From: Bifidobacterium mellis
Lineage (GTDB): Bacteria > Actinomycetota > Actinomycetes > Actinomycetales > Bifidobacteriaceae
Length of the DNA: 64,000 nucleotides
Assembly (NCBI RefSeq): GCF_000967265.1
Contig: NZ_KQ033885.1
Location: forward strand, 62,001-126,000
Direction: 5' to 3'
A program made the translations under genes and the position numbers. Each line of letters begins with the position of its first letter. Position 1 is the stretch's first letter. Shown one piece after another: positions 27,901 through 37,151 of the stretch. The notes under the pieces are model-generated. The model searched no databases and was not told the DNA's origin. It worked only from the letters and a program-made list of their open reading frames with translations.

Positions 27901-29484
27901 TCAGCGCTTGGAGCCCCAGATGCACACGTTGTTGCCCAGGGCGCTGAAGGTCATGACCGTGCGGTGGTCCTTGTCCCTGGGCAGCCGGGCGAAGACGCCC
28001 TGGTAGGTGACGGTCCCGTCCTCCTCATTGAGGTCCATGGACAGCCGTCCCTGGTCGTCGACCTGCCAGTGGCCCTGGCGCGCTCCGGTCACCTGGCCGC
28101 CGGGCTCCAGGCGGATGTCCACGGCCTTGACCACGCCCCGGTATCGGGTGCTGTGAGTGTCGGTCACCTTGCGCGGTCCCTTGAAGAAGATGGTCGGATC
28201 ATGCTCCACCAACTCATAGGTGCCGGCCTCGTCCTTGGCGCTGTAAGGGCCTCCGGCCTTGGTGCCCAGATACTCATAGGGGGCGGCCACCAGCCAGCCG
28301 TCTGCGGTGGGCATCAACTGCCGGACCCGGATCTGATGCTCCTCCTTGCGGTCGGAGAACCTGGTGTGATAGACCACATAGTCCCGGCCGTCCTTGTCGT
28401 GCAGGGCCGTGTTCCCGCCCTGTGAGACCTCGATGTCGCCCTTCTTGTCCCCGCTCCACTGGTAGGAGCCCATAAGGCGGATGCCTGTCTCGCTGGTCCA
28501 GTTGTCGGCCTCGCCGCTGGTGGCGATGGCCGGGTTGCCCTGCTGGTCCAGGTAGGGGCCGGTGATGGAGTCCGAGCGGAACATCCGCATCTGGTAGCCC
28601 CCGGTCTGCACCAGCTTGCCGTAGGAGAGGAAGAGGTACCAGTGGCCGTTGGTGTGCAGCAGCGCCGATCCTTCGCCTGAGTTGCCGAAGCCTCCGGCGA
28701 GTTTGTGCCCGTAGTAGGCGTCGGACTGGTTGGCCTGGGTGGGGTAGGTGGTGGAGTAGTCGCGCAGGCCGGTCCTGGGGTCCAGGCGGATCATCCAGAT
28801 GCCGCCGAACCAGGAGCCGAAGCTCATCCACAGGCCCCCCTGCCCGTCATCCTTGACACAGGCGTCAATCGCATTGATACCCGTATCCGTGTAGGACTGA
28901 TAGCGGTCCAGCTCCGGGTCCGAGCCCAGCACCTTGGGAACGTCGGTGCTCATGTAGTTGGCCCGGGTGAAGCCGGAGTAGACCACCGGGCCCACATAAG
29001 TCCAGTCGCCGTCCACCCTGTCGGCGGTCAGCAGGACGATGACCGAACGATGCTCGGCCCCGTTCAGGCTCAGGTACATGCACCACTTCTTCATGGTGGC
29101 GTTGTAGTAGACGTCAGGCGCCCACATGTTGCCGGTCACGTCCGGATTGGAGGACTGCTTGGGCCAGTCCTTCCAGATCCGGGCAAAGATCTTCTTGTAA
29201 TCGCGGCTCAGGTTGTTGGTGAAGGGGGTCCAGTTGACCAGATCCGTGCTGCGGGCATAGGCCCGGTGCGAGCCGAAGACGTAGTAGCTCTTGCCGGAGC
29301 GGACCACGGAGGGGTCGTGTACCGAGACGCGCTTGGGCTCCTGGGTGGCGGCGGTTTTTGTGCCGCTGGTTGACGGCTGCTGGCTCGAGCAGGCGCCCAG
29401 GGCCCCTGTCAGCAGTACCGCCAGACCCGCCGTCAGGGCGGTCAGGGCCTTCATGGCCCGTCCGGTGCGTTTGGGTCTTCTCAT
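27901..29484 (-). CDS. Lipoprotein GH43 endo-arabinanase
   Basis: A 527-residue surface lipoprotein: a signal peptide with Arg/Lys start ends in LGAC, followed by a Ser/Gln/Thr-rich linker. The GH43 catalytic domain begins at VSVHDPSVV and contains YYVFGSHRAYARSTD, NMWAPDVYYN, and TDTGINAIDACV, features of arabinanases of the endo type. A C-terminal beta domain ends in NNVCIWGSKR. The start at 29484 has AGCGAGGA upstream; the open frame extends to 30006 without support. Residues encoded by 28670-28890 are identical to those of the LPxTG enzyme at 34753-34973. Its role is arabinan cleavage at the membrane surface. Confidence 0.88.
   Translation of the reverse strand: MRRPKRTGRAMKALTALTAGLAVLLTGALGACSSQQPSTSGTKTAATQEPKRVSVHDPSVVRSGKSYYVFGSHRAYARSTDLVNWTPFTNNLSRDYKKIFARIWKDWPKQSSNPDVTGNMWAPDVYYNATMKKWCMYLSLNGAEHRSVIVLLTADRVDGDWTYVGPVVYSGFTRANYMSTDVPKVLGSDPELDRYQSYTDTGINAIDACVKDDGQGGLWMSFGSWFGGIWMIRLDPRTGLRDYSTTYPTQANQSDAYYGHKLAGGFGNSGEGSALLHTNGHWYLFLSYGKLVQTGGYQMRMFRSDSITGPYLDQQGNPAIATSGEADNWTSETGIRLMGSYQWSGDKKGDIEVSQGGNTALHDKDGRDYVVYHTRFSDRKEEHQIRVRQLMPTADGWLVAAPYEYLGTKAGGPYSAKDEAGTYELVEHDPTIFFKGPRKVTDTHSTRYRGVVKAVDIRLEPGGQVTGARQGHWQVDDQGRLSMDLNEEDGTVTYQGVFARLPRDKDHRTVMTFSALGNNVCIWGSKR
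28670..28890 (-). repeat. 221-bp inverted repeat, left copy
   Basis: Matches 34753-34973 in inverted orientation over 221 bases with a single mismatch, well above the identity of the flanking gene parts. It encodes the segment from TDTGINAID to FGNSGEG of the arabinanase. A second inverted match of 109 bases with two mismatches joins 29058-29166 to 34468-34576. Confidence 0.95.
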
Positions 29485-29625
29485 GGTTCCTCGCTTTCCG
29501 TGGAGGCAGCCCGATCCACATCGATGACGACCCGCGGCGCATGGACGGCCTGGCGGCTCGGTACGGATGAGCGAACAGCCCGGCCTCATCCATGCGGGCA
29601 TCGGGCGTCGGGACTGATCTCCATG

Positions 29626-29652
29626 TATAATTTCTATCGTTAGAAACGATAG
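29626..29652 (+). promoter_or_regulatory. Promoter and overlapping double operator
   Basis: A perfect -10 TATAAT (29626-29631) runs into TTTCTATCGTTAGAAA (29631-29646), a near-palindrome of the island's operator family. Overlapping it is the longer exact palindrome CTATCGTTAGAAACGATAG (29634-29652). The site lies 43 bases before the large GH43 gene and between it and the divergent lipoprotein arabinanase, so it could control both. Confidence 0.7.
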
Positions 29653-29694
29653 TCGTCGGCGTTGAAGCCGGCAAGCCGGATGGAAGGAATCGTC

Positions 29695-31920
29695 ATGGGT
29701 GAGGATGCTCTGTACGGTGGACGAGAATCTGGGGATGGGGTTGCACTCATGTGCTACACCCGGCATCCCACTGATCGGCAGGAGGCCAACAACGAGGATG
29801 TCGCCCTGAGCATGCACCTGGCCCTGCGTTCGCGGGCGACCGGCCGTTGGGAGCCTCTGAACGGCGACTACGGCATCTTCTTCGCTGCGGCCGTGCCCAC
29901 CAAGGCGGTACCGGATAGTGCCCGTGGGGCCTGCACGGCCGGGGCCGCCCTGCCAGGTGAGGCGGTGCCGCAAGAGGGCGGGCATAATCCTGGACTGGAT
30001 GCTCACCAGGGCGAAGGCTCCAATACCGCTGCTGATGCCGACGACAATGTTGACGATGGCCAGGCTTCACAGGCGGCCCGGGAGCTGGCGGTCGTCCCAG
30101 GTCAGGATCTGATTCTCAAGAGTCTGATTGACCCATTCCTGTTGCCCCTGAGTGACGGCACCTTCGTCATTCTGGCCACCAGGACGGCCAGAGGGGGCCA
30201 GTCTGACGGCTCCCAGACCGACTCCTTCCTGACGGCTCTTTCGCCGGACCTGCTGACCTACCGACGCTTGCCGCAGGTCCATATCCTGGGCGCTCATGGG
30301 GTCCACCGGCCCAGGGCGCGTCTTCTGGACGACGGCCAGGGCTGCCGACTCTATTGGGACGACGACCGCGGGCGGCTGTGCACGGCCACGGTGGACGACC
30401 CGACGCAGATGGGCATGGTGGCCGACATGAAGGTCCTGGAGGATGACGATTCCCTGGCCCAGGGTGACCCCCTGCCCCTGGATCGCCGGCGCGCCCTGGA
30501 GGAGGACTGCGGCATGAAGGGCATTCTGGCCGGCAATGTGGTGCGGGTCAGCGCCGACTGCGAGCGTGGCCTGCTGGAACGGTTCGGGCGCATCTATAAC
30601 ACCGGCGTGCAGGTGGATCCCGTTCGGATCTCCCGGGGCGACGGCCTGGAGCCGGTCCGGCAGACCCAGGCACGGCTCCTCTACAGTGACGGGTCCACCG
30701 CCCTGCGTGGGGTGGATTGGGACCAGAGCCAGTTGGACAGTCTGACCAGCGACCTGGCCCAGGGTCGTCTGAATCCCGGAGAGACCAGGTTGATCGGCGG
30801 ACGGGTCCGGCAGACGGCCTACCCGGTCCCCTTCGCCCGGCAGCGGGCCGATCCCTCCATTTTCCGTTGGTCCTGGAGGGGGCAGCGCCTGTTCATGTTC
30901 ATCGCCACCGAGGATGCGGATGGCAACTGCGTCGACCCCTTGAACGGGCACACACACATGCCCCTGCGGGTGGCCGACACCATCGAGGGCCTGAGCGACC
31001 AGGCCGGTGGCCATGAAAAGGAGGTGGATCTGCTGCGCAGGGGTGATCGCAACAGCGAGGGCCGGGTCATGACCGGCTGCTTCTGGGCCCCGGAGATCCA
31101 CCTGATCGGCGGCAGGCTCTCCATCCTCTTCATGCCCTGCTTCGATGGTCCGCAGACCAACCCGGACGGGACCGCCAACGATCGGGCCGGAAAGCCGGAC
31201 ATGTGGACCGGCTGCTGCCACATCATGCAGCTGCGCCGCGACGACCAGGGCCGGGATCTGGACCCTCGCCGGCCTGAGAACTGGGACAGCCCCCGACCCA
31301 TCCTGCGGGCTGACGGCACCCCTCTCAACCCCATCCAGCGCATCAGCCTGGACATGACGGTGCTGCACGATACCGGCCGCTGGTATTACGCCTGGCAGCA
31401 GCTGGGCTCGGTCTGGATCGCCGCCTTTGATCCGGCCCGCCCCGACCGTCTGACCAGCACGCCACGCCAGATCATCGTCCCCGAGTTCGCCTGGGACAAC
31501 ATGATTGCCGAAGGGCCCAACGCCGTGGTCCATGACGGCCGGATCTTCCTCATCTATTCCGGCTCCCTGGTGGGCATCGACTACACCACCGGACTGGTGA
31601 CCGCACCGGCCGGAGTCGGGGCCGATCTATGCGATCCCGGCGTGTGGAAGAAGCTGGACTACCCATTACAGAAGTCCGGGAAGTACAATGGCCATTGGCA
31701 GCTGGGCACCGGCCACGGTATGTGGTCGCAGGACGAGGACGACACCATGATCTACGTCTTCCATAATGCCGAGCATGATCAGGACCGCTACCTTGGCCGC
31801 GACAGTCAGGTAAGGCGGGTACATTGGTCTGCTGAGGGGATGCCCGTATTGGATATGCAGACGGATGAGGAGCTCGACCCCACCCGCGCCACGGTAACCT
31901 TGGAGGTCAGGGTCTTATGA
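29695..31920 (+). CDS. Large GH43-family enzyme, intracellular
   Basis: A 741-residue protein without signal peptide. An N-terminal propeller-like part (GVALMCYTRHP, then NGDYGIFFAAA) is interrupted at about 65-125 by a low-complexity insert rich in Ala, Gly and Asp. The catalytic GH43 part includes ADPSIFRWSWRGQRLFMF, FWAPEIHLIGGRLSI and AEGPNAVVHDGR, giving the expected Asp and Glu positions. The start at 29695 has GGAAGGA six bases before; a frame from 29662 has none. It overlaps the LacI gene by four bases. It probably removes arabinose from branched oligosaccharides. Confidence 0.8.
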   Translation: MGEDALYGGRESGDGVALMCYTRHPTDRQEANNEDVALSMHLALRSRATGRWEPLNGDYGIFFAAAVPTKAVPDSARGACTAGAALPGEAVPQEGGHNPGLDAHQGEGSNTAADADDNVDDGQASQAARELAVVPGQDLILKSLIDPFLLPLSDGTFVILATRTARGGQSDGSQTDSFLTALSPDLLTYRRLPQVHILGAHGVHRPRARLLDDGQGCRLYWDDDRGRLCTATVDDPTQMGMVADMKVLEDDDSLAQGDPLPLDRRRALEEDCGMKGILAGNVVRVSADCERGLLERFGRIYNTGVQVDPVRISRGDGLEPVRQTQARLLYSDGSTALRGVDWDQSQLDSLTSDLAQGRLNPGETRLIGGRVRQTAYPVPFARQRADPSIFRWSWRGQRLFMFIATEDADGNCVDPLNGHTHMPLRVADTIEGLSDQAGGHEKEVDLLRRGDRNSEGRVMTGCFWAPEIHLIGGRLSILFMPCFDGPQTNPDGTANDRAGKPDMWTGCCHIMQLRRDDQGRDLDPRRPENWDSPRPILRADGTPLNPIQRISLDMTVLHDTGRWYYAWQQLGSVWIAAFDPARPDRLTSTPRQIIVPEFAWDNMIAEGPNAVVHDGRIFLIYSGSLVGIDYTTGLVTAPAGVGADLCDPGVWKKLDYPLQKSGKYNGHWQLGTGHGMWSQDEDDTMIYVFHNAEHDQDRYLGRDSQVRRVHWSAEGMPVLDMQTDEELDPTRATVTLEVRVL

Positions 31921-32999
31921 GTTTAGCCGCTTCCCCCGGCACGGGCCGTGGTTCCACCCCGACCATGAAGGATGTGGCCCAGGCTGCAGGAGTGTCGGTC
32001 AAGACCGTCTCCAACGTGGTCAATGACTACGAATTTGTCTCCGAAGCCACCAGGGGCAAGGTCAACAAGGCCATAGAGGAGCTGGGCTACCGGGTCAACG
32101 TGCCGGCCAGAAACCTGCGGCTGGGCTACACGGGAATGATCTCCCTGGCCATACCGGATCTGGCCATGCCCTACTTCGCCCAGCTCTCCTCCCTGGTCAT
32201 CGAGGAGGCCAAGAAGCTGGGCATGAGGGTGCTGGTGGAGCCCACCCTCTACTCGCGCGAGGGTGAAATCGAAGCCCTGCACGGTTCCCAGCGATCCATG
32301 ATCGACGGCCTCATCTACAGCCCGCTGGAGCTGGGCATGGACGACCTGGACCAGCTGCGGGTGGACTATCCCCTGGTGGTCGTGGGGGAGCGGATCTTCA
32401 GCGACCAATTCGATCATGTGGCCACGGAGAACGTGGAGGGTGCCAAGCACGCCACCGCCTATCTGATCAACACCGGTTGCCGTCGGGTGGCGGTCATCGG
32501 CACCCACCCCGGCGAGAAGCTGGGCTCGGCCGCTCTTCGCCTGGAGGGGTACAGACAGGGTCTTGAGGAGGCCGGCCTGGACTACGATCCCCGGCTGGTG
32601 GCACCATCGCGCATGTGGCACCGTATCGACGGGGTCAATGCCATGAACTCCCTGCTGGACCAGGGCATCGTCCCCGACGGTGTGGTGGCCCTGAACGACA
32701 TGCTGGCGGCAGGGGTTCTGCATTCCATACAAATGCACGGTATGTCCGTGCCGGACGACATCTCGGTCATCGGATTCGACAACTCGGACGATTCCCAGTA
32801 TCTGTCGCCCTCGCTGACCAGCATCTCGCCCGGGCTCAAGGCCGTGGCCAGGCTCTCGGTCCGTGTCCTCAAGGACAGGATCAATGGGGTGCAGCCGCTG
32901 AACATCAAGGAAGGCGAGCACGTCTTCCGCAAGGTGTCCTCCTCGCTGGTGGTCCGCAATTCAACCCGTGCCCTGCCCGGGAACGAGATCGCCGTCTGA
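31917..32999 (+). CDS. LacI-family repressor of the arabinan island
   Basis: A 360-residue regulator. The LacI helix-turn-helix MKDVAQAAGVSVKTVSNVVN lies at 17-36 with the hinge helix near VNVPARNLRLG, followed by a periplasmic-binding-protein-like effector domain ending around 340. Translation is coupled to the upstream GH43 gene by an ATGA overlap. Its own position amid repeated near-palindromes with central CG, the classic LacI operator form, makes it the likely regulator of the sites at 25345, 29631, 33038, 36070 and 37152-37200. The inducer is probably arabinose or an arabino-oligosaccharide. Confidence 0.9.
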   Translation: MSLAASPGTGRGSTPTMKDVAQAAGVSVKTVSNVVNDYEFVSEATRGKVNKAIEELGYRVNVPARNLRLGYTGMISLAIPDLAMPYFAQLSSLVIEEAKKLGMRVLVEPTLYSREGEIEALHGSQRSMIDGLIYSPLELGMDDLDQLRVDYPLVVVGERIFSDQFDHVATENVEGAKHATAYLINTGCRRVAVIGTHPGEKLGSAALRLEGYRQGLEEAGLDYDPRLVAPSRMWHRIDGVNAMNSLLDQGIVPDGVVALNDMLAAGVLHSIQMHGMSVPDDISVIGFDNSDDSQYLSPSLTSISPGLKAVARLSVRVLKDRINGVQPLNIKEGEHVFRKVSSSLVVRNSTRALPGNEIAV

Positions 33000-33037
33000 C
33001 TGCTGATGTTCTTTTCCGGGTGTTCCTGGTTTCTTGA

Positions 33038-33058
33038 TTTCTAACGTTGTAATATACT
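33038..33058 (+). promoter_or_regulatory. Operator overlapping promoter of the LPxTG arabinanase
   Basis: TTTCTAACGTTGTAAT (33038-33053) is a near-palindrome of the island family. It abuts a -10-like TATACT (33053-33058), so bound repressor would block polymerase. The gene starts about 100 bases later. Confidence 0.65.
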
Positions 33059-33156
33059 GAAGACGTTCTCGAATGATTCGAGGTGGCATCGGCGGACCAT
33101 GGAGGCCTGCCGGTCGGAGCGCGGTCGCTCCGATGCCGACATGGAAAGGTGTGAAC

Positions 33157-35991
33157 ATGCGTCATCAATCGTCATCAGGCGCAGGACGACGGAGCCGAGG
33201 AGGGGTTGCAGTGGCAGCCCTCGTGGGCATGATACTGGCGGGCGGCACAGTCGCATCCCCAGCCTGGGCGGATCAGTCCCAAACCGACGACAGCGCCACA
33301 ACCAGGATGTCGTCCAGTCAGCCGCAGCCCCTGCTCGGCTACGATTTTTCAGCCCTTGCTCCAGGAGCCAAGGAGGCAAACAATACCGTCTCAGGCTCAT
33401 CCTTCGGCCCGGCCCGCATCCTGGATGCCGATGGTCGGCCGACAGGGGCAGTCAAGACCGACGATGCGCTCCTGTTCGATGGATCGACCTATGTCAAGCT
33501 TCCTGATGACATACTGAGCGGACGCGCCAGCGCCACGGTCTCCATCCGCGTGCGCAACGACCGGTTCAACGCCTCAGGCCCCTGGACCTACCTCTGGTCG
33601 CTGGGGGGAACCGGCCAGCAGGCCGTCGGCTCCTGGACCGCCTCCACCCATACCTCCCTGTACACCTCCATCACTTCCAAGGCCAACGGCCAGGGCGAGA
33701 CCTATCTGCCGGCATCCAAGAACCTGCCCGATGACCGCTTCTCCACGTTGACCGCCACCATCGACGGCAGAAACAATATGGTCCGGCTCTATATCAACGG
33801 TCTACAGGTGGCTGAGGGCAAGGCTGCGGTCAATCCTGCCGCCTTTGGCGACCATCATCACAACGTAATCGGCCAGTCCCGATACCCCGGCATAGACGAT
33901 GCGCTCTTCCACGGCGCAGTGCAGTCATTCGCCGTTTATCCGCAGGCCCTGGATGCCGACCAGATCGTCGCCACCCTGCCTTCGGAGGACCTTGGGGATC
34001 TGATCGACCAGCAGGCCACATCCCTGGCGGTTCCCGCAGCCGTGGACGGTGATTTCGACCTGCCGGTCTCAACTACTGTCGCATCAGTGGGGTGGACCTC
34101 TTCGGCTCCTGGAACGGTCAGTGTCAATGCGGCCACCGGCAGGGCCCATGTGGTCCCCGGCAAGCGGGATATCCCAGTTACGCTGACGGCCCGGCTGCAG
34201 GCCAACAAGGTCTCGAGGTCATCCCGGGACGCTAAAGCCATCCAGCAGGACTACCGGCTTATTGTCAGGGGCACCTCCAGGGACGGTCAGAACGCCTACT
34301 CGCGTGTCTCCGTGCATGACCCTTCCGTGGTCAAGGCCGGAGGGCGCTACTACATCTTCGGCTCCCACCGGGCCTGGGCCCGCAGCACCGACCTCAAGCA
34401 TTGGGAGCCCTTCACCAACAATCTGAGCCGGGATTACCAGCGCATTCTGGATCCCATCTGGAAGGCATGGCCCAAGCAGTCCTCCAATCCGGACGTGACC
34501 GGCAACATGTGGGCGCCCGAGGTCTACTACAACGCCACCATGAAGAAGTGGTGCATGTACCTGAGCCTGAACGGGGGAGGATTCCCCTTCCAGAAGTCGG
34601 TCATCGTCCTGCTGACCGCCGACGACATCGAGGGGGACTGGAGCCTGGTGGGACCGGTGGTCTACTCCGGCTTCCAGGAGTCCAACGTGGCGGCCACCGA
34701 CGTGCCCAAGGTGCTGGGGCCCAATGCCGATCTGTCGCGCTATGCCAGCCTTACGGATACGGGTATCAATGCGATTGATGCCTGTGTCAAGGATGACGGG
34801 CAGGGGGGCCTGTGGATGAGCTTCGGCTCCTGGTTCGGCGGCATCTGGATGATCCGCCTGGACCCCAGGACCGGCCTGCGCGACTACTCCACCACCTACC
34901 CCACCCAGGCCAACCAGTCCGACGCCTACTACGGGCACAAACTCGCCGGAGGCTTCGGCAACTCAGGCGAAGGCACCGCCCTGGTCCATCAGGGCGACTG
35001 GTGGTATCTGATGCTTTCTTACGGCGGACTCGGGCAGACCGGGGGCTACCAGATGCGTGAATTCCGCTCCCGTTCCATCACCGGCCCCTACCTGGACCAG
35101 AACGGCAAGCCGGCCGTCTATGGGCGTGCAATGAATGATCTGGATGCCAACCGGGGCCTGCGGATCGACTCCTCCTTCGCCCAGCCCGGACAGGACCAGG
35201 TGCTGACCTCCCAGGGAGGCAACGCACTGTTGATTGACGAAGATCGGGTCTTCAACGTCTACCACACTCGCTTCGTGCGCGCCGAGGGCAACTTGGAGGA
35301 GCACCAGGTCCGGGTCAGGCAGATGGTACAGACCCCTGACGGCTGGTTGGTCATGACGCCCTTCGAATACCGGAATCCGGTGGGCAGGGTCTCCTCCAGC
35401 CAGGTGGTTGGCGACTACCAGGTGGTTGTCCATGACCCGGTCCATTACTATGCGGGATCCGGCCTGTCCAGCCCGGCCATCTACCGGTCGGCGTCAGTGA
35501 GTCTGCTGGCCGGCGGTCGGCTGGGCGGCCAGGTGCAGGGCTCCTGGACGGCGACCGCTGGCGGCCTGACCATCAAGGTGGACTCGGCGGATCCGGGCAC
35601 TCTGTTGCACGGCGTCTATCGGGCCAGGCTGGGCCGACAGCTTGATGAGCAGGGCCATCCGGTCGTTTTCTTCTCAGGGCTGGGTGGCGATGTCTTCACC
35701 GATGCCGGTGCCGATGTCTCCAAGGCAGCAGGTGCCGTAGCCATCTGGGGTTCGCGTCCCCTGACCGATGCCAAGGTTCAAGAGGAGGCCGATGGCGATG
35801 CCAATCATGCGACTGTTCCCACCGCGGACCCCACTCCTGCACCCGCAGATCGGTCCGGCAAGGAAGGCAAGGCCGGTCGCCTGCCCTTGACCGGATCGGC
35901 CCTGTCGGCTCCCGTCGCTGCCGCATCTGCGGCCCTTGTCCTGGGGCTGGGTGCACTGGTGTTCACCGCCATTCGCCGAGCCCGGGGCTGA
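33157..35991 (+). CDS. LPxTG-anchored multidomain GH43 arabinanase
   Basis: A 944-residue secreted, wall-anchored enzyme. In order: signal peptide (about 1-39, ends near AWA), a LamG/concanavalin-like domain (about 45-270), a bacterial Ig-like domain (about 275-370), a GH43 arabinanase domain from VSVHDPSVV (about 384) to 720, a C-terminal beta domain, a Pro/Ala/Asp linker, and a sorting signal with LPLTG (about 910), a hydrophobic helix and RRARG. The start at 33157 has GAAAGG upstream. The catalytic region closely matches the lipoprotein arabinanase at 27901-29484. It likely cuts arabinan at the cell wall. Confidence 0.92.
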   Translation: MRHQSSSGAGRRSRGGVAVAALVGMILAGGTVASPAWADQSQTDDSATTRMSSSQPQPLLGYDFSALAPGAKEANNTVSGSSFGPARILDADGRPTGAVKTDDALLFDGSTYVKLPDDILSGRASATVSIRVRNDRFNASGPWTYLWSLGGTGQQAVGSWTASTHTSLYTSITSKANGQGETYLPASKNLPDDRFSTLTATIDGRNNMVRLYINGLQVAEGKAAVNPAAFGDHHHNVIGQSRYPGIDDALFHGAVQSFAVYPQALDADQIVATLPSEDLGDLIDQQATSLAVPAAVDGDFDLPVSTTVASVGWTSSAPGTVSVNAATGRAHVVPGKRDIPVTLTARLQANKVSRSSRDAKAIQQDYRLIVRGTSRDGQNAYSRVSVHDPSVVKAGGRYYIFGSHRAWARSTDLKHWEPFTNNLSRDYQRILDPIWKAWPKQSSNPDVTGNMWAPEVYYNATMKKWCMYLSLNGGGFPFQKSVIVLLTADDIEGDWSLVGPVVYSGFQESNVAATDVPKVLGPNADLSRYASLTDTGINAIDACVKDDGQGGLWMSFGSWFGGIWMIRLDPRTGLRDYSTTYPTQANQSDAYYGHKLAGGFGNSGEGTALVHQGDWWYLMLSYGGLGQTGGYQMREFRSRSITGPYLDQNGKPAVYGRAMNDLDANRGLRIDSSFAQPGQDQVLTSQGGNALLIDEDRVFNVYHTRFVRAEGNLEEHQVRVRQMVQTPDGWLVMTPFEYRNPVGRVSSSQVVGDYQVVVHDPVHYYAGSGLSSPAIYRSASVSLLAGGRLGGQVQGSWTATAGGLTIKVDSADPGTLLHGVYRARLGRQLDEQGHPVVFFSGLGGDVFTDAGADVSKAAGAVAIWGSRPLTDAKVQEEADGDANHATVPTADPTPAPADRSGKEGKAGRLPLTGSALSAPVAAASAALVLGLGALVFTAIRRARG
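34753..34973 (+). repeat. 221-bp inverted repeat, right copy
   Basis: Inverted partner of 28670-28890 with one mismatch (T at 34779). It is inside the GH43 domain of the LPxTG arabinanase. The two copies are 5.9 kb apart and read in the same translation frame of the two enzymes. Confidence 0.95.
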
Positions 35992-36069
35992 ACCCGAACG
36001 GGCCCGTTGCACAAGCCGCCCTCCGCCTTCGACTTTGATCGTCCCGGAGGAGGGTGGGCGGCCCGATAA

Positions 36070-36087
36070 TATTCAACGTTGTATATT
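36070..36087 (+). promoter_or_regulatory. Operator and promoter of exo-arabinofuranosidase gene
   Basis: TATTCAACGTTGTATA (36070-36085) is a near-palindrome of the island operator family, overlapping a -10-like TATATT (36082-36087). The GH43 start follows 41 bases later. Confidence 0.65.
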
Positions 36088-36128
36088 GGTCATACAGACC
36101 AGTACCTCTGTCTTCGTGATAGGAACAC

Positions 36129-37124
36129 ATGATGAGCGCATACCACAATCCCCTGGTACTCCAGCGGGCCGATCCCTGGGTCATCAAGCACAGGGACCTC
36201 TACTATTTCACCGCCTCCTACCCGGCCTACGACAGGATCATCCTGCGCGCCGCCGCCAGGCTGGACGACCTGCAGGCCGCCCCTGAGCGCACCATCTGGC
36301 GCAAGCACGAGTCCGGTCCCATGAGCAGGTACATCTGGGCGCCCGAACTCCACCGGATCAATGGGGCCTGGTACATCTACTTTGCGGCTGCAGAGGAGGA
36401 CTTCGGCTCTGCCGATCTGCCCACCCACCGCATGTACGTACTGGAGAACACCGGCGAAGACCCCATGGATGGCGAGTGGACCGAGAAGGGGCAGATCCAT
36501 ACCCCGATCGATTCCTTCTCCCTGGATGCCACCACAACGGTGATCGGGGGCAGTCAGTACCTGATCTGGGCCCAGAAGGATCCGGCCATCGAGGGCAATT
36601 CCAATCTCTACATCGCCCGTATGGCCGATCCCTGGACGCTGGCCACCGATCCTGTCCTGCTCTCCAAACCCGAATATGACTGGGAATGCATCGATTTCAA
36701 GGTCAACGAGGGGCCGGCCGTTCTGCTTCACCAGGGCATGATCTACCTGACCTACTCAGCCTCGGGCACCGGGGTCCCCTACGCAGTGGGTATGCTGACC
36801 GCCCGTGAGGATGCCGACCTGCTGGATCCGGCCTCCTGGACCAAGAGCGATCATCCCGTCTTCAAAACGGCCGAGGAGAACCACCAGTACGGGCCCGGCC
36901 ACAACTGCTTCACGGTCAGCGAGGACGGCAGCCAGGACCTGATGATCTACCATGCCCGCAACTACACGCATATCGAAGGGGACCCGCTCTTCGATCCCAA
37001 CCGCCATGCCAGGGTGGGACTGGTCACCTGGACCGACCATGGCCCGGACTTCGGACGGCCTCTGCCTGACGATCGGTGGACCCCGACGAGCCGCCAGATC
37101 CTGCCTCCCGATGGCAGTCATTGA
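36129..37124 (+). CDS. GH43 exo-alpha-1,5-L-arabinofuranosidase-like
   Basis: A 331-residue single-domain intracellular GH43 enzyme. RADPWVIKHRDLYYFTAS holds the catalytic base Asp, IWAPELHRINGAWYIYFAA the conserved WAPE block, and KVNEGPAVLLHQG the catalytic acid Glu. The compact form and the AENHQYGPGHNCFTVSEDG region fit the exo-1,5-arabinofuranosidase group. The ribosome site is AGGAAC. Preceded by an island operator and followed by the importer genes. It should trim imported arabino-oligosaccharides to arabinose. Confidence 0.87.
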   Translation: MMSAYHNPLVLQRADPWVIKHRDLYYFTASYPAYDRIILRAAARLDDLQAAPERTIWRKHESGPMSRYIWAPELHRINGAWYIYFAAAEEDFGSADLPTHRMYVLENTGEDPMDGEWTEKGQIHTPIDSFSLDATTTVIGGSQYLIWAQKDPAIEGNSNLYIARMADPWTLATDPVLLSKPEYDWECIDFKVNEGPAVLLHQGMIYLTYSASGTGVPYAVGMLTAREDADLLDPASWTKSDHPVFKTAEENHQYGPGHNCFTVSEDGSQDLMIYHARNYTHIEGDPLFDPNRHARVGLVTWTDHGPDFGRPLPDDRWTPTSRQILPPDGSH

Positions 37125-37151
37125 GGGCATTGCCGGGCCATCCCGACACGC

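Noticed and set aside
29485-30006. N-terminal extension of the lipoprotein arabinanase
   Set aside because: It would bury the signal peptide and crosses the promoter of the divergent gene; the start at 29484 has a ribosome site.
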